Shown here piece after piece: positions 43,636 through 53,737 of a stretch of 64,000 nucleotides of DNA. Positions within the stretch are counted from its first letter, which is position 1; every line of letters begins with the position of its first letter. The DNA is from Alkalicoccobacillus gibsonii. GTDB lineage: Bacteria > Bacillota > Bacilli > Bacillales > Bacillaceae_D. The DNA lies in NCBI RefSeq assembly GCF_016798245.1, contig NZ_JAEUZA010000004.1, forward strand, positions 62,001 through 126,000. The letters are read 5' to 3'. The position numbers were made by a program, and so were the translations under genes. The notes under the pieces were generated by a model that saw only the letters and a program-made list of their open reading frames with translations, was not told where the DNA came from and ran no database searches.

Positions 43636-43708
43636 ATTTCAGAGATCTAGCGGAAGTTTCCACTAGAGCGGGACACTTAGATAATCATGGTTATACCATT
43701 TTTAATTA

Positions 43709-44191
43709 TTAAAGATGCTTCACAAGAATCTCCGCAAACTGCTTCAGATATTTTTCATCTTCTTCGTTAAAGCGCTCCAGACTTGGGCTGTCGATATCTA
43801 ACACTCCAATTGTTTTTCCATCTTTAATAAGAGGAACAACGATTTCTGAGCGAGACGCTGCATCACATGCAATGTGGCCAGGGAATTGGTGTACATCTGC
43901 TACACGAATCGTCTCTTGCTTGGCTGCTGCTGTTCCGCAAACGCCTTTGCCAAAATCAATATGAACACATGCAGGCATTCCCTGGAATGGCCCAAGAATG
44001 AGCTTTTGTTCTTCTTTTGTTAGGTAAAACCCTACCCAGTTCACATCATTTAGAAACTGATTCAAAAGAGCACTGGCATTTGCTAGCTTTGCTACTCGGT
44101 CAGTCTCTCCTTCAAGTAGAGCATCCAGTTGTTTATTTAATAATGTGTAGGCTTTTTCTTGATTATCAGAATAAGTGGAGGATTGAAACAT
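43709..44191 (-). CDS. ytsP: free methionine-(R)-sulfoxide reductase (GAF domain)
   Basis: Reduces free L-methionine-(R)-sulfoxide. The 160-residue GAF-fold protein keeps all three catalytic or resolving cysteines, C75, C85 and C109, with the 10- and 24-residue spacing of E. coli fRMsr (C84, C94, C118), in MPACVHIDFGKGVCG and HIACDAASRSEI. Convergent with ytrP, divergent from refZ, as in B. subtilis. Confidence 0.93.
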   Translation of the reverse strand: MFQSSTYSDNQEKAYTLLNKQLDALLEGETDRVAKLANASALLNQFLNDVNWVGFYLTKEEQKLILGPFQGMPACVHIDFGKGVCGTAAAKQETIRVADVHQFPGHIACDAASRSEIVVPLIKDGKTIGVLDIDSPSLERFNEEDEKYLKQFAEILVKHL

Positions 44192-44379
44192 TCAGTTCAC
44201 TCGCTTTCATTACGTATTAATCGACTTAAGTTTACATGATGTATGTAGATTCAGCAAAAAAATAGATTTCATAAGGGAATTTGTCAGACGATTTATTCAT
44301 CGGTTTTGTTTGAGGGTGCAGGGGAATGGGGATAGGAAGCGAAAGAGTACAGAACCAGTTAAATTAACGGAGGGATCGT

Positions 44380-45036
44380 ATGAGTGAAGTAACCAAGGTG
44401 AAAATTTTAACATCAGCTACGGCATTGTTTCAAAGGCAAGGGTACCATGGAACGTCTGTCAGAGATATTGCACAGGATGCATCTGTTAATATTGCTTTGG
44501 TTTCTTATTACTTCGGAGGAAAGAAAGGCTTATTTGAAACATTACTCATTCAATTTTATGAAGGGTATATAAAAGAATTAGATAAAGAGAGTTCATTGAA
44601 TGAGTATGATTCTGCGTACGATTGTTTACTTTCCTTTGTTCGTTCGTTAATTAACTATCAGCGTTCACAGCATCTACTTGCTCGGATGGTTCACCGTGAG
44701 ATGTCTGTTGATTCCACGCTTGTTAGAGAAGTCATGGCTACGTATCTTCAAAAAGAAAAACATGAGTTTTCACGCTTAATTAAACACGGAATGGCTGTAG
44801 GAGAGTTCCGTAGACAACCAGTCGATTTTGTCATTATTCAGTTACGAAGCATGATTACGCTACCTTTTATGTCTCCGCAATATTTATGGGAGCTTTTTCA
44901 GTTAAACCCTAAGGAGCCGTATTTTATTGATCGATATATGGATCACTTAAAAGCTTGGATTGCATCAGGATTAAGCTCAGATCCAAGTAGTCACGTGCAA
45001 GCAAAACCTCATATTCGAATTAAACAAATGTATTGA
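44380..45036 (+). CDS. refZ: TetR-family DNA-binding protein RefZ
   Basis: A 218-residue TetR-type protein. HTH at residues 8-52 (TSATALFQRQGYHGTSVRDIAQDASVNIALVSYYFGGKKGLFETLL). By sequence and position (between ytsP and hisJ) it matches B. subtilis RefZ (YttP), which binds motifs around the origin and tunes FtsZ ring position and chromosome capture during sporulation rather than acting as an ordinary repressor. ATG follows GGAGGGATC. The ribose operon has been inserted between it and hisJ compared with B. subtilis. Confidence 0.87.
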   Translation: MSEVTKVKILTSATALFQRQGYHGTSVRDIAQDASVNIALVSYYFGGKKGLFETLLIQFYEGYIKELDKESSLNEYDSAYDCLLSFVRSLINYQRSQHLLARMVHREMSVDSTLVREVMATYLQKEKHEFSRLIKHGMAVGEFRRQPVDFVIIQLRSMITLPFMSPQYLWELFQLNPKEPYFIDRYMDHLKAWIASGLSSDPSSHVQAKPHIRIKQMY

Positions 45037-45043
45037 TATTTAA

Positions 45044-45082
45044 AAGCGAGCTTCCCTCCATGCAGGAACGTTCGTTTTTTGC
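45044..45082 (+). terminator. terminator of refZ
   Basis: Imperfect hairpin AAGCGAGCTTCC / GGAACGTTCGT followed by six Ts. One bulge and a G-U pair. Confidence 0.6.
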
Positions 45083-45083
45083 G

Positions 45084-45097
45084 TTCAATCGTTTTCG
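45084..45097 (-). promoter_or_regulatory. cre-like site upstream of the rbs promoter
   Basis: On the minus strand CGAAAACGATTGAA fits the cre consensus except for the first base and one right-arm base. It ends 11 bases before the -35 box. B. subtilis rbs is under CcpA control; here this is only a candidate. Confidence 0.35.
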
Positions 45098-45108
45098 ACA
45101 AAAAAAGA

Positions 45109-45137
45109 TTGACAGGGAGTAGATTCACATTTATATT
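45109..45137 (+). promoter_or_regulatory. sigma-A promoter of the rbs operon
   Basis: TTGACA (45109-45114), 17-base spacer, TATATT (45132-45137): near-consensus. Confidence 0.85.
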
Positions 45138-45140
45138 ATG

Positions 45141-45154
45141 TGTAACCGGTTACA
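45141..45154. promoter_or_regulatory. RbsR operator
   Basis: Perfect 14-base palindrome TGTAACCGGTTACA covering the expected transcription start, with the central CG typical of LacI-family operators. It lies 21 bases before rbsR, so RbsR would repress its own operon. Confidence 0.8.
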
Positions 45155-45175
45155 TGATGTGAGGCGAAAAAAGTC

Positions 45176-46156
45176 ATGACAACAATAAAAGATGTAGCAA
45201 AACAGGCGAATGTATCTGTTGCTACCGTTTCAAGAGTTTTAAATCAAAAAGGCTATGTTAGTAAAGAATCAGAAGAAGCTGTTAAAAAAGCTATTAAAAT
45301 CTTAAATTATCAACCTAATGCAGTGGCAAGATCGTTGTATCACAAAACCTCTGGAATTATCGGATTGTTTGTACCTGATATTTCAAATCCGTTTTTCCCA
45401 GAACTGGCAAGAGCGGTAGAGGACGCTGCTACTGCAGAAGGCTTCACAGTTGTTCTATGTAACACTGATAATAAACAAGATAAAGAACAAAAATATATTC
45501 AAGTTCTTCAACAAAAATATGCTGATGGGCTCATTATTGTCACAGGGACAGAATCAGTCGAACATATTTTATCCACACATATTCCTGTTGTAGCCCTAGA
45601 CCGATATATTAGTGAGGATATTCCGACGGTGGTTTCAAGTAATAAACAAGGTGCGATCGATGCAACGGAGCATTTAGTTGAGCAGGGCTGTACATTTATC
45701 GCTCACCTAAGAGGACCTATAGGGGTGACATCAGCTGATGAACGCTATGAAGGCTTTAAGCAAGTCATAGAAAAGCACTCCATGGCGCATGTAGTCATTG
45801 ATTCCGGCTTTGAAATTGGTCAATCGGAAATGGCTACACGAAAGCTTCTTGAAATGTATCCCTCAATCGATGGTATTTTTGCGAGTAGTGATGTGACAGC
45901 AGCAGGAGCGATGCGAGCGGCTTATAAGTGTCATAAATCCATCCCAACTGATATTAAGGTGATTGGGTTTGATGGAATCTCTTTAGGCGAAATGCTCACT
46001 CCGGCGCTCTCAACAGTGCAACAGCCCATTTACGAAATGGGTGAGCGTGCAACTAAGCTGCTAATGACAATGATTGAAAAGAAAGAACTGCAATCATATA
46101 GACATGAGTTTAAAACAAAATTGACGATTAGAGAAACCTCGGTAGGAGGAGAGTAA
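45176..46156 (+). CDS. rbsR: ribose operon repressor, LacI family
   Basis: A 326-residue LacI-type regulator: HTH at 1-25 ([28 protein letters not shown]), hinge QPNAVARSL, and a ribose-binding-protein-like ligand domain. First gene of rbsRKDACB, downstream of a strong promoter and a palindromic operator. The gene ends two bases before rbsK. The ribosome binding site, GTGAGGCG, is only fair. Confidence 0.93.
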   Translation: MTTIKDVAKQANVSVATVSRVLNQKGYVSKESEEAVKKAIKILNYQPNAVARSLYHKTSGIIGLFVPDISNPFFPELARAVEDAATAEGFTVVLCNTDNKQDKEQKYIQVLQQKYADGLIIVTGTESVEHILSTHIPVVALDRYISEDIPTVVSSNKQGAIDATEHLVEQGCTFIAHLRGPIGVTSADERYEGFKQVIEKHSMAHVVIDSGFEIGQSEMATRKLLEMYPSIDGIFASSDVTAAGAMRAAYKCHKSIPTDIKVIGFDGISLGEMLTPALSTVQQPIYEMGERATKLLMTMIEKKELQSYRHEFKTKLTIRETSVGGE

Positions 46157-46157
46157 C

Positions 46158-47036
46158 ATGGGAAACGTAACAATAGTCGGTAGTATTAATATGGATATGG
46201 TAACGAGCACAGCCGTTTTTCCAAAGCAAGGTGAAACGATAAAGGGTGAGAGCTTTGTCACAATGCCAGGAGGAAAAGGGGCAAATCAGGCTGTAGCGGC
46301 TGCAAGACTTGGTGCATCTGTCCGAATGATTGGCCGAGTTGGAGATGATCCATTCGGTAAGATTCTTACAGACGGTTTGGGAATTGAGGGAGTTGATGTT
46401 TCAAATGTGGAACCGGTTACAGATTGTAGTTCAGGTATTGCGTCAATCATTCTATCTGATCAAGATAACCGAATTATCATCACACCAGGAGCGAATGATG
46501 AAGTAACCGTGGAATACATCAATCAGTTTGAACAGGTGTTAGCAGAGAGTGATGTAGTACTTTTGCAATTAGAGATCCCGCTTGATGCTGTTGAGAGAAC
46601 ACTTACGATTTGTCAAAAGCATCGAACAAAGGTCATTTTAAACCCGGCCCCGGCCTACCCGCTATCCGACACTGTTTTATCAATGGCCGATTACATTACG
46701 CCAAATGAAACGGAGTACGAGCTGCTATTTAAAGATTCAAATGAATATCAGGGGAAAATCATTGTAACTGAAGGAGAAGCAGGTGTGAGCTGGCATGAAG
46801 CTGGTAAGCAGAAACGAGTCGCTGGCCATTCTGTTCAGCTTGTTGATACGACAGGCGCAGGCGATACATTTAATGGCGCCTTAGCCGCTTCGCTTTCAAA
46901 CGGAGAAAGTCTTGAAAAATCGATTGTTTTTGCGAATGCAGCAGCTGCCTTATCCGTTCAATCATTGGGAGCACAAAGTGGGATGCCAACACGTGAAGAA
47001 GTACAAGAGCATTTGTCAAAGAAGGAGTTAACATGA
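46158..47036 (+). CDS. rbsK: ribokinase
   Basis: Phosphorylates D-ribose to ribose 5-phosphate. The 292-residue PfkB-family kinase has the signature [16 protein letters not shown] near residue 40, the second PfkB signature [15 protein letters not shown] near residue 235 with the catalytic Asp, and the NPAPAYPL segment. RBS AGGAGGAGAG sits at the end of rbsR. It overlaps rbsD by four bases. Confidence 0.96.
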   Translation: MGNVTIVGSINMDMVTSTAVFPKQGETIKGESFVTMPGGKGANQAVAAARLGASVRMIGRVGDDPFGKILTDGLGIEGVDVSNVEPVTDCSSGIASIILSDQDNRIIITPGANDEVTVEYINQFEQVLAESDVVLLQLEIPLDAVERTLTICQKHRTKVILNPAPAYPLSDTVLSMADYITPNETEYELLFKDSNEYQGKIIVTEGEAGVSWHEAGKQKRVAGHSVQLVDTTGAGDTFNGALAASLSNGESLEKSIVFANAAAALSVQSLGAQSGMPTREEVQEHLSKKELT

Positions 47037-47422
47037 AAAAGCATGGAATGTTAAATCGAGATATTGCAAGAGTGTTAGCTTCACTTGGTCACACAGATCA
47101 GATTGTTATAGCTGATTGTGGCTTACCTGTACCACCAGGTGTTGAATGTATTGACTTGTCCATAAAACTCGGAGTACCTAGCTTTTTAGATGTACTGACT
47201 GAGCTATTAATGGATATGGAGGTTGAGGCCTTTATTTTAGCTGAAGAAATAAAGACGGAGAACTCATACATCGATCAAATCTTTTCGAGGCAAGAGATCC
47301 CTACCTACTATTTACCTCACGAAAAACTGAAACAAGAAACATCAAAAGCGAAAGTCATTATACGCACAGGTGAGAGCACACCTTATGCAAATGTCATCCT
47401 CCGTGCAGGGGTCATTTTCTAA
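47033..47422 (+). CDS. rbsD: D-ribose pyranase
   Basis: Interconverts beta-pyranose and beta-furanose ribose so that ribokinase gets the furanose form. The 129-residue protein begins [34 protein letters not shown], with the active-site His in LGHTD, and ends with the conserved [17 protein letters not shown]. Overlaps rbsK by four bases (ATGA). Confidence 0.96.
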   Translation: MKKHGMLNRDIARVLASLGHTDQIVIADCGLPVPPGVECIDLSIKLGVPSFLDVLTELLMDMEVEAFILAEEIKTENSYIDQIFSRQEIPTYYLPHEKLKQETSKAKVIIRTGESTPYANVILRAGVIF

Positions 47423-47437
47423 AAAGGGGGTTCAAAG

Positions 47438-48937
47438 ATGATTGTTCAAATGGAAGGAATTCATAAAGCATTTAGTGGCAACCACGTTTTAAAAGATGTT
47501 TCATTTAATCTCGAAAAAGGTGAAATACATGCGTTAATGGGTGAGAATGGGGCAGGCAAGTCGACATTAATGAAAATTCTAACAGGAATTTACAGCTCTG
47601 ATGAAGGGTCTATTTCAGTTAAAGGAAAAACAGTTCATTATAAGCATCCAAAAGAAGCGGAGCTTGATGGGATTGCTGTGATCCACCAAGAGTTAAACAT
47701 TTTGCCGGAGTTAACTGTGGCTGAAAACCTGTTTCTAGGAAATGAACAAACAGTCGGCCGAACAGGCTGGTTAAAAACAAAGGAAATGAATCGTTTAGCA
47801 GAAGAGAAGTTAAGTGAGCTTGGACTTCGTATTAAAGCAACAGAGCGTGCGGGAAGATTGTCGGTTGGGAAACAACAATTAATCGAAATTGCAAAAGCGC
47901 TTATGACTAACGCCGATATTATTATTATGGACGAGCCTACAGCAGCTTTAACGGATCGAGAAATCGATACATTATTTGAAGCTGTTCGTTCACTTCAGCA
48001 AAAGGGTGTAACCTTTGTCTATATCTCTCACCGCATGGAAGAGATCTTCTCGCTTTGCGGGCGCATTACAATTCTTAGAGATGGTCAGTATGTTGGCACA
48101 AAGGTTATTGCAAACACAAATTTTGATGAAATCGTCAAAATGATGGTTGGACGAGAGCTCGGTGGCAGGTATCCGGACCACGATCTGATTCCTAGTGAAA
48201 CAAAGCTTGAAGTGAAAGGGCTTACTCGCCGAGGAGAATTTAATGATATTTCCTTTAATGTTCGCTCAGGTGAGATTTTTGGAATTGCCGGCTTGATGGG
48301 GGCTGGAAGATCAGAGGTTGTCGAGACGATCTTTGGCTACCGGAAGGCGGACGCAGGACTAATTGAACTTGATGGACAAGCTTTAAAATGTGGAAATCCA
48401 TCGGATGCGATTCAACAAGGTTTAGGATTTGTATCTGAAGATCGAAAAACCAAAGGATTAATTACTGATTTCTCAATAAAGGAAAATCTAAACTTAGTGA
48501 ATTTGAAAGCGATATCAAGTTCTGGATGGGTTCAGACATCTAGGGAAAAACGATTGCATGATGAGCTTGTACAAAAGCTTGGCGTTCGTGCTTCGGGGCC
48601 AAATCAGCTTGCCAAGTCATTAAGTGGTGGAAATCAACAAAAGGTCGTCATCGCCAAGTGGCTTGGAACGGATCCTAAGGTGCTAATTCTTGATGAACCA
48701 ACTAGGGGTGTTGATGTTGGTGCCAAAAAGGAAATCTATCTCATTATGAATGAACTAGCAAAACTTGGTGTGGCCATCATAATGGTTTCCTCTGAACTAC
48801 CAGAAATTATTGGATTAAGTACTCGAGCTGCCGTCATGTTTGAAGGGAAGCTGATGAGTATTTTAAACCGAGATGAATTAACAGAAGAGACCATTATGCA
48901 TTACGCCACTGGAGGAGATAAACATGTTCGCAAATAA
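47438..48937 (+). CDS. rbsA: ribose ABC transporter, ATP-binding protein
   Basis: Double ATPase of the ribose importer, 499 residues. First half: Walker A GENGAGKST, signature LSVGKQQL, Walker B IIMDEPTAAL. Second half: a degenerate Walker A (GLMGAGRSE, usual for the family), signature LSGGNQQKV and ILDEPTRGVDVG. RBS AAAGGGGG. Overlaps rbsC by 14 bases. Confidence 0.97.
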   Translation: MIVQMEGIHKAFSGNHVLKDVSFNLEKGEIHALMGENGAGKSTLMKILTGIYSSDEGSISVKGKTVHYKHPKEAELDGIAVIHQELNILPELTVAENLFLGNEQTVGRTGWLKTKEMNRLAEEKLSELGLRIKATERAGRLSVGKQQLIEIAKALMTNADIIIMDEPTAALTDREIDTLFEAVRSLQQKGVTFVYISHRMEEIFSLCGRITILRDGQYVGTKVIANTNFDEIVKMMVGRELGGRYPDHDLIPSETKLEVKGLTRRGEFNDISFNVRSGEIFGIAGLMGAGRSEVVETIFGYRKADAGLIELDGQALKCGNPSDAIQQGLGFVSEDRKTKGLITDFSIKENLNLVNLKAISSSGWVQTSREKRLHDELVQKLGVRASGPNQLAKSLSGGNQQKVVIAKWLGTDPKVLILDEPTRGVDVGAKKEIYLIMNELAKLGVAIIMVSSELPEIIGLSTRAAVMFEGKLMSILNRDELTEETIMHYATGGDKHVRK

Positions 48938-49868
48938 ACATATGAAATCATTGGCCGCCACACTCGGACCATTTATCGGTTTATTTATCATTGTTGTTAT
49001 TATTAGTATTTTAAATCCAGGATTCTTATCCTTTTCGAACCTATTAAATGTTCTTAGACAGGTTTCCATTAATGCATTGATCGCTTTTGGGATGACCTTT
49101 GTTATTTTAACTGGCGGAATTGACTTATCAGTCGGTGCGATTTTAGCCTTATCAGGTGCGGTTACCGCCTCCTTACTCGCTGCTGGTGTCGATCCTGTTC
49201 TTGCCATTGCTTTAGGCCTCATCATTGGGACAGGTCTTGGCGCTATTAACGGGTTAATTATTTCTAAAGGAAAGGTTGCTCCGTTTATTGCAACGCTTGC
49301 AACCATGACGATTTTCCGCGGAGCAACCTTAATGTTTACCGACGGAAAGCCAATTACAGGTTTGGGTGATTCTACGTTTTTCAAAATGATTGGTGGCGGT
49401 TACTTCTTTGGTATTCCAATGCCTGCTATCACAATGCTAGTGAGTTTTGTCATCTTATATATGGTTCTTAAGAAAACGACGTTCGGTCGACGTGTCTATG
49501 CAGTAGGAGGAAATGAAGAAGCTTCTATCCTTTCTGGAATCAAAGTAGACAGAATTAAAATTTATGTATATTCCTTAACAGGTTTTCTGGCAGCGGTTGC
49601 AGGGGTGATCCTAACGTCTCGCTTAAACTCTGCTCAACCTACTGCAGGTTCCATGTACGAGCTTGATGCCATTGCTGCTGTTGTGCTAGGTGGGACAAGC
49701 TTAACAGGAGGTAAAGGATGGATCGTCGGCACATTGATTGGTGCCTTGATCATAGGTGTGTTGAACAATGGGCTTAATTTATTGGGGGTTAGTTCATTCT
49801 TTCAACAAGTAGTAAAGGGTAGTGTCATTTTATTGGCGGTTTTAATTGACCGTAAAAAATCAGCTTAA
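48924..49868 (+). CDS. rbsC: ribose ABC transporter, permease
   Basis: Membrane channel of the ribose importer, 314 residues with about nine to ten hydrophobic segments and the family motifs LTGGIDLSVGAILALSGA and AIAAVVLGGTSLTGGKG. The start lies inside rbsA behind GGAGGAG. rbsB follows after 14 bases. Confidence 0.96.
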   Translation: MFANKHMKSLAATLGPFIGLFIIVVIISILNPGFLSFSNLLNVLRQVSINALIAFGMTFVILTGGIDLSVGAILALSGAVTASLLAAGVDPVLAIALGLIIGTGLGAINGLIISKGKVAPFIATLATMTIFRGATLMFTDGKPITGLGDSTFFKMIGGGYFFGIPMPAITMLVSFVILYMVLKKTTFGRRVYAVGGNEEASILSGIKVDRIKIYVYSLTGFLAAVAGVILTSRLNSAQPTAGSMYELDAIAAVVLGGTSLTGGKGWIVGTLIGALIIGVLNNGLNLLGVSSFFQQVVKGSVILLAVLIDRKKSA

Positions 49869-49882
49869 GGGAGAGAGTAGAG

Positions 49883-50806
49883 ATGAAAAGATGGTTAGCG
49901 GCAACAGGACTTAGTACTGTACTACTAATGGGAGCTTGCTCAACAGAATCACCTGTTAGTGAAGGAAATGATAATGAGGGCACTGAAGGTAGCAGTGAGG
50001 ACTTTACGGTTGGATTCTCTGTTTCCACATTAAATAACCCGTTCTTCGTTACGTTAGAAGAAGGAGCGGAAGTAAAGGCATCTGAACTTGGTTTAGACCT
50101 GGTGACAGTGGATGCACAGGATGATAGCTCAAAGCAAATAAGTGATGTAGAAGATCTCATTCAGCGTGGAGTTGACCTAATTATTATTAATCCAACAGAC
50201 TCTTCAGCGGTAACAGCTGCTATTGAAGCAGCAAATAATGCAGATATTCCTGTTATTACTGTAGACCGTGGTGCTGATGGCGGAGAGGTTGTTACACATA
50301 TTGCCTCAGATAATATCGCAGGAGGAGAGCTTGCAGGAGAATTGATGGTTGAATTAGTTGGTGAAGGTGCGAAGGTGGCTGAACTTGAAGGACTTCCGGG
50401 ATCTTCCGCTGCACGTGAGCGTGGCGAAGGGTTTAATAATATTGCCGAAGACTCACTTGATGTGGTAGCGAAGCAAACAGCTAACTTCGATCGTGCAGAA
50501 GGATTAACGGTTATGGAGAACATTCTTCAAGGAAACAGTGACATTGAAGGTGTATTTGCTCATAATGATGAAATGGCTTTAGGAGCACTAGAAGCGATTG
50601 AAGCTGCGGGTGAAGATATTGTCATTATTGGTTTTGATGCGACAACGGATGCAGTAGAAGCAGTTGGTGATGAACGTATGGCTGGTACCGTAGCGCAGCA
50701 GCCAACTGTAATCGGCTATGAAGCATTAGAAGCAGCAAACAGTGTATTAAACGGGGAAGATGTAGAAGACTTTATCCCTGTTGATTTAGAGCTTATTAAA
50801 AAATAA
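49883..50806 (+). CDS. rbsB: ribose-binding lipoprotein
   Basis: Extracellular ribose receptor tethered to the membrane. The 307-residue protein has a lipoprotein signal ending LLMGAC (lipidated C19), an acidic linker, then a periplasmic-binding-protein fold (VGFSVSTLNNPFFVTLEEGAE). RBS GGGAGAG. Last gene of the operon before a strong terminator. The mature protein is markedly acidic. Confidence 0.96.
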   Translation: MKRWLAATGLSTVLLMGACSTESPVSEGNDNEGTEGSSEDFTVGFSVSTLNNPFFVTLEEGAEVKASELGLDLVTVDAQDDSSKQISDVEDLIQRGVDLIIINPTDSSAVTAAIEAANNADIPVITVDRGADGGEVVTHIASDNIAGGELAGELMVELVGEGAKVAELEGLPGSSAARERGEGFNNIAEDSLDVVAKQTANFDRAEGLTVMENILQGNSDIEGVFAHNDEMALGALEAIEAAGEDIVIIGFDATTDAVEAVGDERMAGTVAQQPTVIGYEALEAANSVLNGEDVEDFIPVDLELIKK

Positions 50807-50819
50807 TCAAGCATCAAAT

Positions 50820-50857
50820 AGGCCTCCAGAGGATCTTTATCCCTTGGAGGCCTTTAT
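50820..50857 (+). terminator. terminator of the rbs operon
   Basis: Nine-base arms AGGCCTCCA / TGGAGGCCT, extended by partial pairs, followed by TTATT. Confidence 0.82.
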
Positions 50858-50868
50858 TATGAAGAAGC

Positions 50869-51681
50869 TTAAGGTGTTGAAAGCGGAATACCATTATATT
50901 CACTCCAAGCAATAGACACTTCCTTTGCTTGATGAGAATCAGACCCAAAAATTAACGGAATACCTAAACCTGATGCTTGAACGGCTATATCATAAGGTGG
51001 ATAGCTTTCTTTACATAAGGGTTTGCGTAGACCAGCAAGATTATAGTCGAGAGCGTACCCGTGCTCCTTTATCTCTAATAGGAGTTTATTGATCTCATTT
51101 GTAAATAAACGAGTTGGACGCACTTTTTTATGAAATTTATTCGCTAGTGTAATATGACCAATTCGTTTTGGTTTATAGGGTCCAAGGTCTGCTTGGATAG
51201 ATTTTTGTACGGTTTGATAATACAGCTGATGAACAGCATCAACGGAACCTAGAGCCTCAGCCATTTCTTGGAAAAGCTCTGGACTAAAATCCATACACAT
51301 ATATTGATCATGTACCTTAAGAAAGTGCACAGACAAAATACTGTCTGTAAGCATTGGTCCAATTTCATTTAATAAGGTAGAGATTTCTGTCTCGTAGCCT
51401 TCAATGAAGTCGACTTCAAGACCAATACCAACTGTTAATTGATCCTTATACTGTGTTCTTATAGCTTGTACCCGTTCAATGTACTGATACAGCTGACTTT
51501 TTGGCATGGCACTATCCTGAGTAGGAGCAGGATCATCAAAATTATCGGGAAGTGGAGCATGCTCAGTAAATGAAATACCAGATAACCCTTCCTTAATGGC
51601 TTGCTCACAATATCGATTTAACTCATCTTTTGTACCATGTGGACAAAAAGGGGTGTGGATATGTCCATCATATTTAAGCAA
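50869..51681 (-). CDS. hisJ: histidinol-phosphatase, PHP type
   Basis: Dephosphorylates histidinol phosphate in histidine synthesis; the gene lies away from the his operon in bacilli. The 270-residue PHP-fold protein begins LKYDGHIHTPFCPHGTKDEL with the first metal-binding HxH motif, has EHAPLPDNF, and ends with the FGSDSHQAKEV metal site. The start is TTG at 51681 with AAGGATGAG upstream, which matches the family start (M-x-K-x-DGHIHTPFCPHG); the longer frame adds an unlikely hydrophobic extension. Confidence 0.9.
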   Translation of the reverse strand: MLKYDGHIHTPFCPHGTKDELNRYCEQAIKEGLSGISFTEHAPLPDNFDDPAPTQDSAMPKSQLYQYIERVQAIRTQYKDQLTVGIGLEVDFIEGYETEISTLLNEIGPMLTDSILSVHFLKVHDQYMCMDFSPELFQEMAEALGSVDAVHQLYYQTVQKSIQADLGPYKPKRIGHITLANKFHKKVRPTRLFTNEINKLLLEIKEHGYALDYNLAGLRKPLCKESYPPYDIAVQASGLGIPLIFGSDSHQAKEVSIAWSEYNGIPLSTP

Positions 51682-51935
51682 ATTGATCTCATCCTTTTTA
51701 TTCAGATAGGCTATTTGAGTTAGACACAGGATAAACAAATCATTCCAACAAAAGAGAACACAAATAGTTGGTTTCATGGTATCATAATACATACTTAATT
51801 GTAGAAAGAACTCGATAATCTTACGAAAAAAAGAGGATTTTGAGGATTGTTAGAGAAATTACATATATATGAACTCAGTTACCAATTTCATCATATGAAT
51901 TTGCACTACTGGAGCTAGAGAAGGGAGTCCCTCAA

Positions 51936-53624
51936 GTGGTTTATTTAATTCTCGTTATTCTTGCAATCGCGATAATCGCCTATTTAGTAGGCATGTACAT
52001 ACGAAAAAATATCTACAAGGACGTTGATAAGCTGGAGGAAAAGAAGAATGGTATTTCAACCAGGCCGATTCCTGATGAAATAGCAAAGGTAAAGCAGCTT
52101 CAAATGGCTGGTGAAACCGAAGAAAAATTTGAGGTTTGGCGAAGCAATTGGGATGAAATTGTCGGTCAGATCATGCCAAATATTGAAGAGACACTTTTTG
52201 ATATAGAAGAGCACGCAAACAAATACCAAATAAAAAAGGCGAAAGAGCTTGTTCAGTCTACTCATGAGCGTTTAGATACAATCGATAGCGAACTTGACAT
52301 CATGATTGATGAAATCGAACAGCTTGTTTCAAGTGAACAGAAAAACCGCAATGAAATCGGTGAGTTAAGGGAGAAGTATACGAAGCTTTCAAGTGATCTT
52401 TTGAAGAAGCGCGGATCCTTCTATGAAGCGATTGGGTTATTAGACGAAAACATGAGTCATGTAAAAGCGGGACTTGCTTCATTTGATGAAGCGACAAAAT
52501 CGGGTAGTTACCTACAAGCCCGACAAGAACTTCTTCAACTAAGAGATATCTTGGTTCAAGTAGAAGCTCAAGCAGAGGTTTTACCAAAGATGATCGTACA
52601 AATTAGAACAACGCTACCAGCTGAAATAAAGAATTTAGAGCTTGGTATTTCAGATATGAAAGAAAAAGGCTATCAGCTTGATCCGTTAGCGCTTGAACCG
52701 AAGCTCGAAGATATGAAACAAGAAGTCGAAGAGATACAAATCTTATTAAAGAATCTTGATACCGAATCAGCAGAAGAGCGAATGAGTGTAATCCATAATC
52801 AAATTGAACAGATTTATGACACGCTTGATGAAGAAGTTCAATCTAAGAAAAAGACACTAGAGCAACTTCCTAACTTAAAACATCAGCTTGACCGAACAAG
52901 CCAGGAATTACATAATCTTTTAAGTGAACTTGCACATGTTCAAAAAAGCTATCGACTCGCTCAAGAGGAAGTGGATTCAAAGGAACACCTTCAAAAGCAG
53001 TTAACAGAGATGACAAACCAGCTTCAAGTCATTGTTGACGTAACTGAAAACGAAAAACAAACCTTTACCTCTATTCATGAAATGGTCTTAGAGTGGGAAG
53101 AGCGTTTGGATGAATTAGCAGAGTATATTAAACAAGGCACCGGAAAGCTCTATGAATTACGTGAAGAAGAATTAAAAGCAAAAGAGACGATTTCAAGACT
53201 TCGCTCAGTTGTATTAGAAGGAAAACGAGTGATACGAAAGAGTAATATTCCTGGCCTTCCAGCCAGAGCACTTGAGCAACTGGAAGCAGGAGACAAAAAC
53301 ATTCAAGAAGCAGTTGAGCTCTTAGACCAGGTTCCGCTTGAGATGAAACAAGTGACAGAAAAGGTTGAAGAGGCCATCTCATTGATTGAAGCGAATGATG
53401 AATTAATTGCTGAAACCATCAAGTCAGCAGAGCTAGCAGAACGAGTGATTCAGTACAGTAATCGATATCGTAATCGTAGTGAAGAAGCTCGTCAATTACT
53501 TGCTCAAGCCGAACGATTGTTCAGAAATTATGAATATGATGAAGCGATTGAATGTGCTGTACGTGCTGTGGAACCCTATGAAAAAGGGGTCGTAGAGCGA
53601 GTATCAGAGCATGTTTCTGCGTAG
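51936..53624 (+). CDS. ezrA: septation ring formation regulator EzrA
   Basis: Membrane-anchored negative regulator of FtsZ ring assembly and part of the divisome. The 562-residue protein has one N-terminal membrane segment (VYLILVILAIAIIAYLVGMYI) and then four to five spectrin-like coiled-coil repeats up to the C-terminus, ending RNYEYDEAIECAVRAVEPYEKG. The start is GTG behind AAGGGAG. Length agrees with B. subtilis EzrA (562). Confidence 0.96.
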   Translation: MVYLILVILAIAIIAYLVGMYIRKNIYKDVDKLEEKKNGISTRPIPDEIAKVKQLQMAGETEEKFEVWRSNWDEIVGQIMPNIEETLFDIEEHANKYQIKKAKELVQSTHERLDTIDSELDIMIDEIEQLVSSEQKNRNEIGELREKYTKLSSDLLKKRGSFYEAIGLLDENMSHVKAGLASFDEATKSGSYLQARQELLQLRDILVQVEAQAEVLPKMIVQIRTTLPAEIKNLELGISDMKEKGYQLDPLALEPKLEDMKQEVEEIQILLKNLDTESAEERMSVIHNQIEQIYDTLDEEVQSKKKTLEQLPNLKHQLDRTSQELHNLLSELAHVQKSYRLAQEEVDSKEHLQKQLTEMTNQLQVIVDVTENEKQTFTSIHEMVLEWEERLDELAEYIKQGTGKLYELREEELKAKETISRLRSVVLEGKRVIRKSNIPGLPARALEQLEAGDKNIQEAVELLDQVPLEMKQVTEKVEEAISLIEANDELIAETIKSAELAERVIQYSNRYRNRSEEARQLLAQAERLFRNYEYDEAIECAVRAVEPYEKGVVERVSEHVSA

Positions 53625-53627
53625 AGA

Positions 53628-53657
53628 AAAGCTCCTTCTATGGAAGGAGTTTTTTTA
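53628..53657 (+). terminator. terminator of ezrA
   Basis: Arms CTCCTTC and GAAGGAG with a 4-base loop, followed by eight Ts. Confidence 0.85.
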
Positions 53658-53677
53658 CGCCTTTTTCATGCCCACCT

Positions 53678-53706
53678 TTGTCAATTTCATAAGATGATGC
53701 TACTAT
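53678..53706 (+). promoter_or_regulatory. sigma-A promoter of the cysteine desulfurase-thiI operon
   Basis: TTGTCA (53678-53683), 17-base spacer, TACTAT (53701-53706), 31 bases before the ATG. Consensus call. Confidence 0.6.
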
Positions 53707-53737
53707 ATACGGATGCACAAAAAGGAGAATGAACGAC

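Noticed and set aside
43647-43668. TCTAGcGGAA/TTCCaCTAGA inverted repeat after the ytrP terminator as a transposon end or second repeat copy
   Set aside because: No target duplication, no partner end and no gene associated; too short to link with the repeat at 20368.
48878-49384. 168-codon minus-strand frame across rbsA/rbsC
   Set aside because: Antisense shadow of the rbsC membrane segments.
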